Shown: positions 46,347-58,467, counted from the first letter of the stretch. The stretch is DNA of 64,000 nucleotides from Begonia masoniana (GCA_022432975.1 CM039509.1:1543982-1607981), one strand, 5' to 3'. Made by a program: numbers and translations. The notes: generated from the letters alone by a model not told the origin.

Positions 46347-46944
46347 TGTTCCAAAACTCCAATTTAGGAAACCCAAACGTTAAAGATAGCAAACCATGTG
46401 ATGTGGCCCTATTTGTCAAAATCCTATTGGTCAAAGCTAATTGATATTATTTAATTTGATGGGAATTAAATGGGATGATAAAAAAGGAAGGGTCCTCTTT
46501 CTCTGCTCGTGGATGAGGGTTTTCCATCAGAACACTCACTTAAGAAATTGAGGGTCAAGAGAAAGAAAAATTCCTATTAAGAGCTTTCTGCAAACTATTT
46601 CGTACACATGGATCCAGGTAACCTAACTTCTTCCTTGTGTATGAAAATCATTGAGTCAACGTCCTGACGTTTCTCTATGAACAGTAGTAAAGGGAAAATA
46701 AGCTATCATGTTTATGCTTCTGTAATTCTTATTTTGATTGTAAAGTTGTGAAAATCAATTGTTCAAGATCCCATAATTTTTCTATTAAGCAAATCAGAAT
46801 TGTACGTGGTGTTTCTTTTGATGATACTTGAGAAACAATTATGATTTCGGTGTTTCTCTTTGATGTTAATTGAGAAACAATTATGATTTTGGTGTTTCTC
46901 TTTGATGTTAATTGAGAAACAATTATGATAGAAACAAACTAACA
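46347..46944 (+). repeat. Copia LTR 3
   Basis: 598 bp, longer than the other two because the segment GGTGTTTCTCTTTGATGTTA plus the following AATTGAGAAACAATTATGAT (40 bp) is present twice in a row near 46849-46930. Ends CTAACA against GAATTC of the next gene fragment. Confidence 0.92.
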
Positions 46945-47167
46945 GAATTCACCCTCACTGCCCTACCCACCATTACTGCCCTCCTGATTCCTCTAACAAC
47001 TGCTAGATAAGCATCACAAACCACTCCGACCAATTCTATTCTGTACGGTTTTCTGTTACGTCTTTCTTTCTCCACTTCATCGCCATCTTCTTCTTGTTCT
47101 TCTATCTGTTCCCAATAATTTTCGATGACGGTTCCATCTTCCTTAACCTGGTAGCCTACTCCCATCC

Positions 47168-48997
47168 TGTGAAACCCACCAGCTAGGTTAGGGGAGAAAA
47201 AGGAAAATTTCTCTTCCTCATTGACCGCCATGTGTACAACCTTCTCTCTTCTTCCATAAAACTCTCATTTTTGTTAAAAATTTCTCGTAGAAACCCTATT
47301 ATCTACTGAGGGTGTCGTTCACTCACGAGGGTAGAGAGAAGGAAGCCAAGGAAGGAAAATCGATGGAGAAAAATTTCTTCCCCAGTTAAGCTCTCTCACA
47401 GAGAATCACCTAGAGGCTTGTTGACCCATTTATTTCAAAACGGTGAAGAAAACGAAGGAGAAATAGAATCAGATTAAAGGTTGGACTGTTGGTATCCTTG
47501 CAAATTTCTCTACTCTCAGTGGTAAGAACACGATCTTTAATTTGTCTCCCTTGCTTTTTGTTGAAACATGGAAACTCATTAAAAATCAAATTTGTTTGTT
47601 TTAGCTTACTGAGATTTTTGGACGAGAGAAGTTGGATTATTGAGAAGGAGATTATAATTTGATTTCTAATATTTGGGCTAACGGTAGACTTGCACTCTTA
47701 ATTCATTTTGGTTTGGGACCTACGTAAATCAATCGAGGTAGGAGTTTATTTTATTTTTCGGTTAGTATTATTATTTTAATTCATTAATTAAATTCCCTCT
47801 CTGTTTTTTCTCTCTCTCTCTCTCTCAACACCTCCATATTTATTCTGGCAGTCATCTCTCTCACAGAGAATCACCTAGAGGCTCACCTAGAGGCTTGTTG
47901 ACCCATTTATTTCAAAACGGTGAAGAAAACGAAGGAGAAATAGAATCAGATTAAAGGTTGGACTGTTGGTATCCTTGCAAATTTCTCTACTCTCAGTGGT
48001 AAGAACACGATCTTTAATTTGTCTCCCTTGCTTTTTGTTGAAACATGGAAACTCATTAAAAATCAAATTTGTTTGTTTTAGCTTACTGAGATTTTTGGAC
48101 GAAGAGAAGTTGGATTATTGAGAAGGAGATTATAATTTGATTTCTAATATTTGGGCTACGGTAGACTTGCACTCTTAAATTCATTTTGTTTGGGACCGAC
48201 GGTAAATCAATCGAGGTAGGAGTTTATTTTATTTTTCGGTTAAGTATTATTATTTTTAATTCATTAATTAAATTCATTTATTAATATAATTTAATTTGGT
48301 AATATTGTTCTTTCACACATTTATCAACTGCATTATCTTATCATTGATAAAAATTGTGTGGTTTTAACTAGAAGTAATAGGATAGCTGAAGAGCCGTGTC
48401 CTTGGGCGCTGAAACCCTAAACCTGATCAGGGTAATTATGGCGTGCGACCGCCTGATGTCGATGTTTTGGCCTATGGCCCAGTGTGCTCGGAGTCCATGA
48501 GAGGCTCCATTTTCACCGAACATCTATTTGAATTGAAAAACTGTATTTTATTAAATTTATACATAATATTTTATAACTGCTGGAAATAAACTCTATCCCT
48601 ATTGAGTTTAGTCGACTCACCCCAAACGACTACTATTTTTCAAGATTCAGTAAAGGAGAATTTGATTATCGGCACGAGAACAATCACTTTATAGAAATTC
48701 CCTATTTTAATAAATTTTTCTTGAGGAAATATCTTATATTGTTAAGGTGAGACACTATTGTGGATGTATAAGTTTTGTTGTATTTAATTTACGTGTTATT
48801 TTATTTGGACATATATCATTATATCATCTGCTGTCACTTATTGAACCTGTTTATTTATCTGTTCGGGCCCTGACTTATCTTAATTGGTTAATATTCCGCT
48901 GTATTTGGTGAAATTTGGTGTTAAGGGTCGGACGATCTAGTCCATTTCGGGCCGGGTCGTTCCCCGTTCTGTTGCGGGTCCCTTTTGGGTCGTGACA
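47168..48997 (-). mobile_element. LTR insertion (probably solo, 1.8 kb), TSD CATCC
   Basis: On the minus strand it starts TGTCACGACCCAAAAGGG and ends GGTGGGTTTCACA. The perfect target duplication CATCC (plus strand 47163-47167 and 48998-49002) splits one codon run of the NADKc-like exon (WFRM|GVGY). There is no gag or pol inside, so it is a solo LTR of a gypsy-like family or a non-coding element. The ATG at 47229-47231 is chance sequence in the LTR. Confidence 0.85.
47391..48275 (-). repeat. Direct duplication of about 400 bp inside the LTR
   Basis: 47391-47790 and 47858-48275 are nearly identical and start CTCTCTCACAGAGAATCACC, spaced 468 bp. A few indels separate them. A CT-rich microsatellite (near 47805) sits between. 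Confidence 0.88.
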
Positions 48998-49350
48998 CAT
49001 CCTAAACCAAGATTTATGAACATTTCTCGCCATCTCAATCGTCTGTACAACAAAAGGCACCCAAGACAAAGTGCCATCCATGATCACGTCACAACCTTCG
49101 TTCAGCGCGGTGACAAGAAGTGACGAGGCAGCATCTGTCGAAGATTGATGCACCTGGGTTTGCCGAGAAAACGTCAAAAAGGTGGAGAAAGAGAGAGAGA
49201 GAGAGAGAGAGTCTCGCCAGTTCAGCAGTCTGAAGGATGTCATGGTGGTGGCCGCTAGAGCTAAGCGCTCTGTAAATGACGTCCGTTTCCTTAAAGGCGT
49301 CTGCTTCTACCACCACAGCATTCACAGCTGCCTTCGACCATAAAAGTCTG

Positions 49351-49930
49351 CCAGAAAAATCAAAACAGAAATAAACAGTCTCATAATCAACACAAACTTA
49401 GCAGGGATCATGTACAAAAGAGAGATTAAAGATTGATAATCTTTTAGAACGAAAGCGGGGTTATCGGTCGGCCACCGGTGATTAAATTGTTAAATTTTTT
49501 ATAGTTTAAAATTTGATTTGTTAGGGTTAATACTATAAATGTGTTTTTTTTAAATAATAGTTTAAGGATGAAATTAGATTTTATCTATTAAATTAAGCAT
49601 AATCGTCCCACTTAAACATTATAATTAAAAATAATAATGATGACAACCAAGAAGCCGTTGACATTTCAAACAATAGGTTGAATATAAAATCCAAATATTG
49701 TTTAAAAATAAATAAATGTAACTATTATTATAGTATTTAATTCTTTTATAATTATGACATAAAATAATAAATATTTTGAAAAATTAATAAAATAATAATA
49801 GAGATGAAGAACAATAATTATGATAGATTACAAAAATTAAGGATGCAAATTTACGAGATGACTTACAATATAATATCTTAGGTTTCTTTGCGATCATAAA
49901 AATTCTATAAAATTTTGAAGTTATCTTTTT
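49351..49930. other. Junction and left part of copy B, no gene
   Basis: 49351-49454 is unique flank of the NADKc-like fragment. From 49455 the sequence follows 14165-14655 of copy A. It is AT-rich and non-coding. Confidence 0.6.
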
Positions 49931-50764
49931 GGGTAATTATCGATTTGAACCCTGTATTATACACGTTTTTTCAATTCACCTCCTGTACTAAAAAAACCGT
50001 CAAATTAAACCTTGTACTTTGATTTTGTTATCAATTTATACATTCTATCAACAATTTCATTAAATCCTCATTTAAAAAATTACCAAACGATCTTGGATTC
50101 AGTTGAAATTTTTACCACATGTTTACTTCTTAATGAGAAGATAATTTGAAAAGTTTTGTAATTTTTTAATAAATGTACGATTTATTGTAATTTTATTTTA
50201 TTATTTTATAAAAATATTATAATAAATCATACAAATTTTAGAAAATCACAAAACATTTTCTATTATCTACCCATGGTATGTTGAACATGTGGAAAAATTT
50301 TCAAATAAATCAAATATCGTTTGGTATTTTTTTAAAAATTAATTTATAAAGTAAAGAAGAAACTGAGATTAATTTAAAAAAATAACAAAAGATATTGGAT
50401 TTATTTGAAACTTTTTTCACATGTTCACATGTTATGGGTAGATAATAGAAATATTGTCGTAATTTTTTAAAAGTTGTATGATTTATTATAATATTTTTAT
50501 AAAATACTAAAATAAAATTACAATAAATTGTACATGTGTTAAAAAATCACGAAAATTTTCAGATTATCTTCTCATTAAGTAGTGAACATGTGGTAAAAAT
50601 TTCAAATGAATCATTTTTTAAATGAGGGTTTAATGAAATTGTTGATAGAATGTCTAAATTGATAACAAAATCAAAGTATATTGTTCAATTTGACAAGTTT
50701 TTTAGTGTAGGGAGTGAATTGAAAAAAAAAAGTGTATAGTACAGAGTTCAAATCGATAATTACC
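49931..50764. mobile_element. Foldback MULE-type MITE, TSD TATCTTTTT
   Basis: 834 bp with ends GGGTAATTATCGATTTGAACC and its inverted partner GGTAATTATCGATTTGAACT. Most of the element pairs with itself (long TIR). The target duplication TATCTTTTT is perfect (49922-49930, 50765-50773). Copy A has the empty site at about 14655-14670. No coding capacity. Confidence 0.9.
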
Positions 50765-51292
50765 TATCTTTTTTGTTGCATCCTTTGACGTAAAGCTTCG
50801 TTAGAGAAAAAGAGAGGGAGCACACGCGATCCAAGTTTTGGGGACCTGAACTTGTACTCATAAAATAGGTGGGTTGGGCAAATTCAGCACGATGATTACC
50901 ATGAGTGAGATTGTTCACTCCGTAAATGACACATGTAAAGTCAAATTTCACCAAACTTACATTGATGACATAATTTATGACAATATGACTAATCTATAAG
51001 ATAGATTAGGCCAAAAAAAATTTAAGATATCATTTGTTAGGAACCCATAAATTCATCATCTAAATTGCACTTTCATTTTATAAAAAATTAAAATTTTGGA
51101 AGGTACGTTTGAAGCCTAATCAAACTCCATTATCGTGCAACAAGGCGAACAAGTCATGTGAAGGAAAAGAAAAGTAATCAGTCGTTTATAGAAATTAGGT
51201 TTGTTGATGATATTACATAAATTATTAATTATAAATTATAAATTATTATTATGAAAAGAAAAACTCAAAAGACTTGGGCCAAATGTATTTGG
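50765..51292. other. Copy B upstream DNA with the uncut MULE target
   Basis: Follows 14665-15199 and then 28701-28840 of copy A without the MULE; AACTCCATT at about 51122-51132 occurs once. About 180 bases of copy A (14720-14890) are absent here. No gene. Confidence 0.75.
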
Positions 51293-52075
51293 CAGGGTGG
51301 GCAAAATCGGACTGAAACCGGTGGACCAGACTGGATTGTCAGTTCGGTTTGATTCTTGGGCGGTTCTTTGAGCCATGGCTCTAGTTCTCGGTTCCCAGAT
51401 CCATGGGACCGTGGATCGCAGTCCGATGCCAGTTCTGTTGATCACAAAACTGAAAATCGCAGGAATATCGACCCATTTGTCAGATCTGAGCTCCGATTCA
51501 AAGGTATTAGTTTTGCAGCCTTCGCAACAAGAGACAGTTGAGCCTCGGACACGGGTCCAAGCTGAGAGGAGGCTGTAGAGGAGGCAGAAGCAGATTTTCC
51601 AGGCTGTCGAAGGTGCCGGAGCTGCTTGACAGCCTGATGAAGACGCTCCAACCGAAAAGACTCACCGTCAAAAAACAAAACAACATCGTTATCCTTGTAA
51701 TCCTCACCACTTCCGACAAAGGTCACGTTTTGTTTCCCCAATTGATTGTTTTGAAACTCGACGTTAACTCTATTTTTTTTGGTCTTACCGATAGGAAATC
51801 GGCTTAAATTCATCTAAAACCCCCTCAAACACAAAAACAAATGATTACTACGTACTGATTCAATCTAATCACTGCGCCTTCCCAGATTTATAGGGGAAGA
51901 AACAATGGATTGGAGGTACGCGACATTGTAAAGTGCAGAATTTGTTGGAAGAATCCTTGTTGAATGAAAAACCGAGAATCTATTTTAACAAAAAATAAAT
52001 AAAAATTATAAAAATTGGGACCGGTTCGGTTCTAGGACCTAAAATCTCGAAATGTCCGGTCTGTGCCCACCACTA
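51293..52075. mobile_element. hAT-like non-autonomous element carrying an EAF gene fragment
   Basis: Absent from copy A, where the site reads ATTTATTTGGTATGGG. Ends are CAGGGTGGGCAAAATCGGAC and inverted TAGTGGTGGGCACAGACCGG; the flanks GTATTTGG and GTATTGGT are a near-perfect 8-bp duplication. Short imperfect TIRs and an 8-bp TSD suit the hAT superfamily. No transposase inside. Confidence 0.7.
51500..51813 (-). pseudogene. Captured fragment of a plant EAF-like transcription elongation factor gene
   Basis: On the minus strand an open frame reads RVNVEFQNNQLGK, VTFVGSGEDYKDND, VVLFFDGESFRLERLHQAVK and QLRHLRQPG. This agrees with the N-terminal EAF (ELL-associated factor) domain of plant proteins related to Arabidopsis At1g71080, which act with RNA polymerase II elongation. 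The fragment has about 90 matching residues, then a Ser-rich stretch, and lacks the start and end of the gene. It is probably a transposon-captured exon; it shows no obvious decay over these residues. Confidence 0.7.
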
Positions 52076-52223
52076 GTATTGGTATGGTACTTGGGTAGGG
52101 TGGGTAATGACTAGTGAGATGAACAAAAACAAGGTAAAGAGAGAAAGAGAGGAGAGAGAGAGATGAAGAATTTAACGGCGGTGGAAGCCATTAACGAGAG
52201 CAAGTAGCAGAGGTTACAGCAGT
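52076..52223 (+). promoter_or_regulatory. Leader of copy B with a short upstream reading frame
   Basis: The ATG that matches the start of copy A (52163-52165) runs only 15 codons to TAG 52205-52207, because one extra A follows GAGAGC. The next in-frame ATG, at 52224, corresponds to Met21 of copy A. The short frame could lower translation of the main frame. Confidence 0.75.
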
Positions 52224-55213
52224 ATGAATCTGAAGGGGCGAAGGGGAAGGGTGATAGCAGTATCGGTTTCAATGGCGGGAATAGCTCTGGTTGTCTTTCT
52301 TCTCTGCGGCTCTGAAAATCCTCTTCCATTTATTTCAGTCTCCTATTACTACAACTTCCATTCTTCTCCTTCGTCGTCGTCTTCCACATCGGAAAGCTCT
52401 TCCCTGGTCCGTTCTTATTTTCTCTCTCTAGTCTTTCTGCAGGTTTTTATTTTCTCTCTCTAGATTTTTTGCAGAACCACCATCATCTATTCTTCCATCT
52501 CCATCTAGCTTTGCTTTCATGCTCTTTGCAGAATTGATCTAGCGGAAATATAATCAATGAATTTTTCTATATTTTTCCTCTTTTTTTGAGATTTTAATTG
52601 AAAAATACTATTTTTACATCCATGAACTTCCCTTTGTTAGTAATTTTCCTTTATTTTATGGATATATATATATATTTTATATATATGTGTTTGAAAATCA
52701 CATGCAAACAACTACAATATATGGGTAATTTTTTAACTTGATTTTCAAATAAAGTATTAATTACTTTTCAAAAATATTTGTTTTTTTTTTTTTTTTAACA
52801 AATCGTATGAAATTTACAACAACTATACGAGGGAAGGGATTTAATTTTAATTTCTGAAAAAAAAAAATTGAAACAATTCTGTGCAAAAATAATGTAAGTT
52901 TGTAGTAATTTGATTTTTTAATGAAGTAATTCCTTGTTGGTATGATCTAATGTGGGGCCTACATTTAAATAATTGATAGTTGACTTCAATTGTTTTCATC
53001 ACTTAGGAGTAATTATTATGGCAATTTGATCGAAAAAAATATTCCAATTTAATGGTCTCCGAGTAATATTGATAATGATAGGTATACCCGGGTGGGACTG
53101 TCTAGGTTGGAGTCGAACAAATGAAACTTAAGTTTTCAGTTTGGTCCGGAACCAGAACCAAAACCCTAGCCCACGGTTCCATTGTTCTCGAATCGTCGCC
53201 CAATTCCAGAACCAAAACCAGAATTGTGGGATTCTGGTACCGGAATCGACAGTGTTTCGCGGTTCGGTCCCACATTTAAAAATTTTAAAAATTATTTACA
53301 TTTTTTTATTATTTTTGGGTTGGATTTTCGAAGTTTTGGTCAGGTTTAGGGCTGGTTTTCGGATCAAATTTTTAACGCACAATTTATTTCAGTTTTCACA
53401 GTTTTTGACTCCAAAATCGTGTACCACGGATCTTGAGAATTTGAAACCGAAACTGATTTCTTTGATGGGCGAAACCGAACCAAACCAAGATCGAAACTCC
53501 GGTTCCAGTCCGGTTTGCCAACCCTAGAATAGGTTTGCCCACCCTAGAATAAACCAATTAGTCAATGGTTTTCTTTTATTGGAATTGGAAATGCGCAAGG
53601 ATGAAAACGATGTCCTTAAATTCCTTTCATGGCGGCTAATTCAATATAGTCTGAAAATTCCATTTTGGAATTTGGATCAATTCCTTGGAAGATTCTTGAA
53701 CTTTATTTTAGTTGGTGGAAGTGAGTTTATTGGTCAATGGTTAGTCAAACAGTAAATGTTGCTCATCGTGGACGACGAGACCAACGCTTAAAATTACTTA
53801 TCACAATAAGGTTATTAGGTTTTTAACTAGATCGAGCAAGTCTCGGTTAGGTCTAATTTTAGAATTAAGTTGAACCAAACCGAATTTTTTGTATCAAATA
53901 TAGTAAAATAAAAGTAAACATGCACCTAAATGTGCATAATTGACATAATTCATCACCTCTAAATGCAATGACTATATAGTCTAGTTTTGATCCAAACATG
54001 GATACATTACTAAGTTCAATTTTAAAGAAATTCAAATTCTTGTTTACTTCATTTTTAAAGATTGTACAAGAAAAAAATGTGACTAGTTTGTGAAAATTTA
54101 CAGGACGATGACAGAGAAATTTTGAAGAACGTTTTAAAGAATGCATCAATGGAGGATAAAACTGTAATTGTAACTACGCTGAATGACGCGTGGGCAAAGC
54201 CAAAGTCGAAGTCATTGCTCGATCTTTTTGTCAAAAGCTTTCAGATCGGCAATGAAACCGCGTGGCTGCTCAATCATTTGGTGATTGTAGGGTTAGACGA
54301 AAGAGCTCACGCTCGTTGCCTCGAGATGCACCGTCATTGTTATGAGTTGAAGACTCACGGACGTAATTTCTCAGGCGAGGCTTACTTCATGACGTTAGAG
54401 TACTTGGACATGATGTGGAGAAGGATCGAGTTTTTGGGCTTGGTTCTTGAGTTAGGATACAACTTCGTATTCACGGTATATTTTTCTTTCTCTCTCTTCA
54501 ATTTTAATTTTTATTATTTTAATAAGAAATCAAAATTAAATTAAAACCATATTATAAAATTATGTCATTGATCAATGTTGGTCAGGACGCGGACATAATG
54601 TGGCTACGAAATCCATTTCAACACTTTTACAAGGAAGGAGACTTCCAAATTGCATGTGACTATTACTTGGGAAACCCTAAGAATTTAGAAAACTTGCCAA
54701 ACGGAGGATTCAACTACGTAAAATCGAACGAAAAAACCATTGAATTCTACAAATTTTGGTATTATTCAAGGCTCAAATATCCGAACCTTCACGATCAAGA
54801 CGTGCTAAACATGATCAAATCCGACCCTTTCCTCCACAAGATCGGAATTCAAATTATGTTCTTGGACACTGCCTATTATGGAGGATTTTGCCAGCCGAGT
54901 AGGAATTTTAACCTCGTTTGTACCATGCATGCCAATTGTTGCATCGGGCAGGATAACAAGGTTCACGATCTCGACATCTTGCTTCACGATTGGGAAAGAT
55001 TTCTCTCGCTCCCTCCCGACCGAAGAGCCTCCCCACCATTCTCCTGGAGCGTTCCTCAACTATGCAGGTATAATATTAGTTTTCAAATTATCAAAATGTT
55101 TATCATGATTCTTAGAGCGAAATCGTAACCTTAATTTATAACTGAGATGATATATTTAATGTTTGGTTTTTATTTGCAGTACGTCCTTCGACCATCGGCA
55201 CTTGCTCAGTTGA
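52224..55213 (+). CDS. Nucleotide-diphospho-sugar transferase (GT77-like), copy B, four exons
   Basis: Exons 52224-52406, 54104-54475, 54586-55067 and 55180-55213 join in frame with GT-AG borders to about 356 residues. The start is placed at 52224 because the ancestral ATG is cut off by a frameshift; the protein still keeps the basic RRGR and the membrane helix (VIAVSVSMAGIALVVFLLCG). The catalytic domain is intact: TVIVTTLNDAWA, DADIMWLRNPF (the DxD Asp residues kept, Val to Ala between them), HDQDVLNMI and WSVPQLC. A stop six codons earlier than in copy A shortens the tail (HRHLLS). Intron 1 is 1697 bp and lacks the solo LTR of copy A. It is probably still functional, with a shorter cytosolic tail. 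Confidence 0.82.
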
Positions 55214-56048
55214 AAAGAGAGCAAAAGTTGAAGTGAGAAGTATGCAATGACATGCATAGAAATAAATATCAACCTTATTATCATAATTTAAGTATTCTCA
55301 ACTTACACCGCAATGTCTCGTTCTCGTTCATCAATTGAACATATTTTACGAGCGCTTAACTTAGGAATGTGTAATGTATCGTGGTAATTTGAATTTACTC
55401 GAGAAGAAATTCAAAGAAGTAAAACAATATTATATCAAAATTGTTGAAAATTGGTCTATTACTATTTTGTAAGTGCGACAATTAAACTCTTATCCATAAA
55501 GGCAATTTAATTCCACATTAAACTTCGTATCGTCACGTGTCACTTTAGCATTATATATTTTGTTAAAAAAAAAGTCACTATCTCAGTCTTCAATCGTTCA
55601 AAATCATTAAATTTTGCCAAATAGTTTCAGTTCGGTTCTCGGTTCTCAGTCCGGTCTGCGCACTCCTAATTATAGACTAAGCTAAACATTAGATCATAAG
55701 TAAACCCAAAATATTTAAGTGTGCAATTAGAATATTATCTACCACTGCTAATTGTTCATTAGCCATAAACCGAATTGCACGTATTAGTGAATAAAATAAT
55801 CATTTATTTGCACTAAATACGTATTCATGACATTGGATGTCACAACTAATTAATATTTCTTCATATCGAGGTTCGATCTCAAGTCGATGGAGCCACGTCT
55901 CCATCTATTTGGGTCAGACCGAGTCTAGCAAAGTTGAGTCGAGTTGATAGTTGGAATGGGTTGAGTTCTACTAGATTATGGGTCAGGCTTACTTTTGGGC
56001 CGGCCCGATTCTTTTTGGGTTTGGGCTGACCCATTATTTCGTCAGCTC
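55214..56048 (+). other. 3' flank of copy B, no gene
   Basis: Parallels 32869-33715 of copy A, with the hAT-end-like CCGGTCTGCGCACTCC near 55655. Non-coding. Confidence 0.7.
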
Positions 56049-58467
56049 GACAACCTCAGCGAGCTACCACCGCAGCCGCTTGCCAAGGTTTTCTTGGCCG
56101 CTGCTTCCTCGCAATTTTTTACCGCCGACTGCGCACACTTCAGATTGTCTCGCCCTCCTGCGCATGCAACTCTCTCGATCCTGGCCATCTCTATGTCCAC
56201 CTCGACTGTTGCTGCGGTATCAACGCATCTGCACCCTGTCATAGTCGCTGGCGACTCACCACCTGCACTCGTGGTCTTTAATGTTCATTCGCAGCTTCCT
56301 CTGAAATTGACTTCCAAGAATTATGCTGCTTGGAGAATTCAATTTGATTTGCTTCTCCATGGCTACAACTTGTTTGGCTATTTCGATGGCTCGGTTCTCT
56401 GGCCATCTCTGACGATCACACCGCTTGACTCCACAACGGCCATGTCAAATCCTTTCTCAGGATCAATTGATTCTCAATGCAATTGTTGGTTCGCTTCACG
56501 CGTCACTTATCCAGTTTGTATTGGCTTCGAAAACGGTTTCAGAGGCTTGAGCAGCTCTATTTAAGGCTTATCATACAGCAATACCGCCGCCGATTAAATC
56601 ATCCAAAACTCAGTGATCGATCAATCATCGAGTATATGCAAGAGATTAAGGCCAATATCGATGCGCTCGCCATGATGAATGGATGAGTTATCTATTCGCA
56701 TCCTCGACGGGCTTGACAATTGCTATGATGGTCTTGCCAATGCAATTCAAGCCCATGAATCCCCGATTGGGTTCGAGGAATTACTTGAGAAGTTGCTCAA
56801 CCTTGAGGCGTCCTTGCACTCTGCGCATCCACCTGTTGCTGATGTGCCCGCTCCAGCCACCGCAATGATGGCCCGGGTCCGATCCAACAACCGCAATAGG
56901 TTCCGCGGTGGCAACCGCGCCCATCCAGCAGCCCCACCGCAATTGGCTGGCCAACTCGTCGTGTCCGTCTACGGGTTCACAGTCCCTTGGTTCTCTGTGG
57001 TTGCCAAGTCCATGCCCGGGACAACACTAGACGCCGCCGCATGCATCGACCACCGGTCGCAGTGGCTATCTTGGCAAATGTCAGATCTGTTGTCAATATG
57101 GCCATTTGGCCACACAGTGTTCATTCTATATCTCACCGGCTGCGCCGAGCCGGTTCACTCTACGCGCTCACACTGCTATGTATACGTCCCTCTATGCTCC
57201 GTCTGATGAGTGGATACTGGACTCTGGCACCTCTCACCACATCACCACCGACCTCACCAACCTGTCGTTCCATTCAGCATACACGGCTGCGGACAATGTG
57301 GTTATTGGCGATGGCTCCGGCATAGCGATTACTCACACTGGTTCCCTCTCTTTACCCACCTCCTTGTCCTCTCTAATTTTAACTAATGTTTTTTTTTGTG
57401 TCTTCTATTACCTGTAACCTAATATCTGTTTTCGCTTTATGTGCATCTAATCATGTCAATGTTCTTTTCTTTGACTCCATGTTTCAGGTGCAGGATCGTC
57501 GCACGGGGATCATTCTAATTCAAGGAAAGCGTAAAAATGGCATCTACATATGGCCACAGTGTGCTCCGTCTAGGTCTAGTTTTTTTGTTTTAGCATCTTT
57601 TGTTAAGTCAACTGGTCGGTTTCTTCTTGGCATTGTCGTCTTGGGCACCCGGTCATTCCTATTTTTCATCGAATGTTATCGATTCTTGGGTTGTCCTTCC
57701 ACAAATTGTCTTTTAATCAGTCTACTATCACTTTCATTGCTCCTTTAGATGTAATTTTCTCTGACTTTTGGACTTGTCCATTTCCCTCATTTGATGGCCT
57801 GAAATATTACGTTATCTTTGTTGATTACTTCACTAAATATGTTTGGTTCTATCCGTTAACTCATAAATCCGACGTTCACCAAACCTTCCAAAAGTTTAAA
57901 AGTCTCATTGAAAACTACTTTTGTCACATGATTAAGACCATTTTCACGGACAACGGTGGCAAATTTATTGGCCTACGTGACTTTTTGTCCACCTCCGACA
58001 TCACTCACCTCACCACACCCGCTCATACACCCGAGCACAATGGTTATTCTGAACGTAGACATAGACATATTGTCGAAACCGGTAACACTCTTCTTCACTA
58101 AGCGTTGATTCCGGCTACCTTCTGGCCATTCGCCTATGTTATTGCCGTGTACCTTATCAACTGTATGCCTAAACAAAATATTCAGCTCATGTTGTCTTTT
58201 GAGAACCTTTTTCACTACGTCGCGCGCCGATACATCACTTTTTATCATCCGTCGCCCAAAGGTCACTGTTTATTTCCTTGTGTATGTTGATGATCTGATT
58301 ATTACTGGTAGCAATTGGCAGTGCCTACCCCATTAGCAGTTGGCTCCCTCCTATCGGTACATGATGGGGGTCACCTTCGGCTAACGCTACTCTCTATTGT
58401 CAGGTAGTTGGTGGGTTACAGCACCTTCGCATGACGCGACCCGACATCGCCTTTGCTGTGAACAAGT

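Larger units (their letters stand above)
46945..49350 (-). pseudogene. NADKc-like P-loop kinase gene fragment, split by an LTR
   Basis: On the minus strand the exon pieces read WSKAAVNAVVVEADAFKETD ... HHDILQTAEL (about 49350-49223), then after a short intron with a GC donor VHQSSTDAASSLLVTALNEG ... SWVPFVVQTIEMARNVHK (about 49155-49010). After removal of the LTR comes RMGVGYQVKEDGTVIENYWEQ ... YRIELVGVVCDAYLAVVRGI, ending at 46945. This matches the middle of the plant P-loop protein family of Arabidopsis At1g04280, described as a calmodulin-dependent NAD kinase (from memory). The Walker A region and the C-terminus are absent. The copia block cuts it on the 3' side. It is a fragment and not a working gene. 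Confidence 0.8.
49455..56048 (+). repeat. Segmental duplication copy B
   Basis: Aligns with copy A (14165-15199 joined to 28710-33715) over its whole length, including all four exons of the glycosyltransferase gene. Differences are insertions specific to each copy and scattered substitutions. The order and orientation are the same, so this is a direct tandem duplication later pushed apart by transposons. The right limit near GTCAGCTCGA is where the last copia begins. Confidence 0.9.

Noticed and set aside
46923..47231. A new gene starting MAVNEEEKFSF
   Set aside because: The first 20 or so residues come from the LTR insertion; only the part from RMGVGY on belongs to the kinase gene.
46945..49350. 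Zeta-toxin-like gene of bacterial origin
   Set aside because: The family similarity to zeta-toxin kinases is to a plant nuclear P-loop family with introns; nothing suggests a toxin or bacterial transfer.
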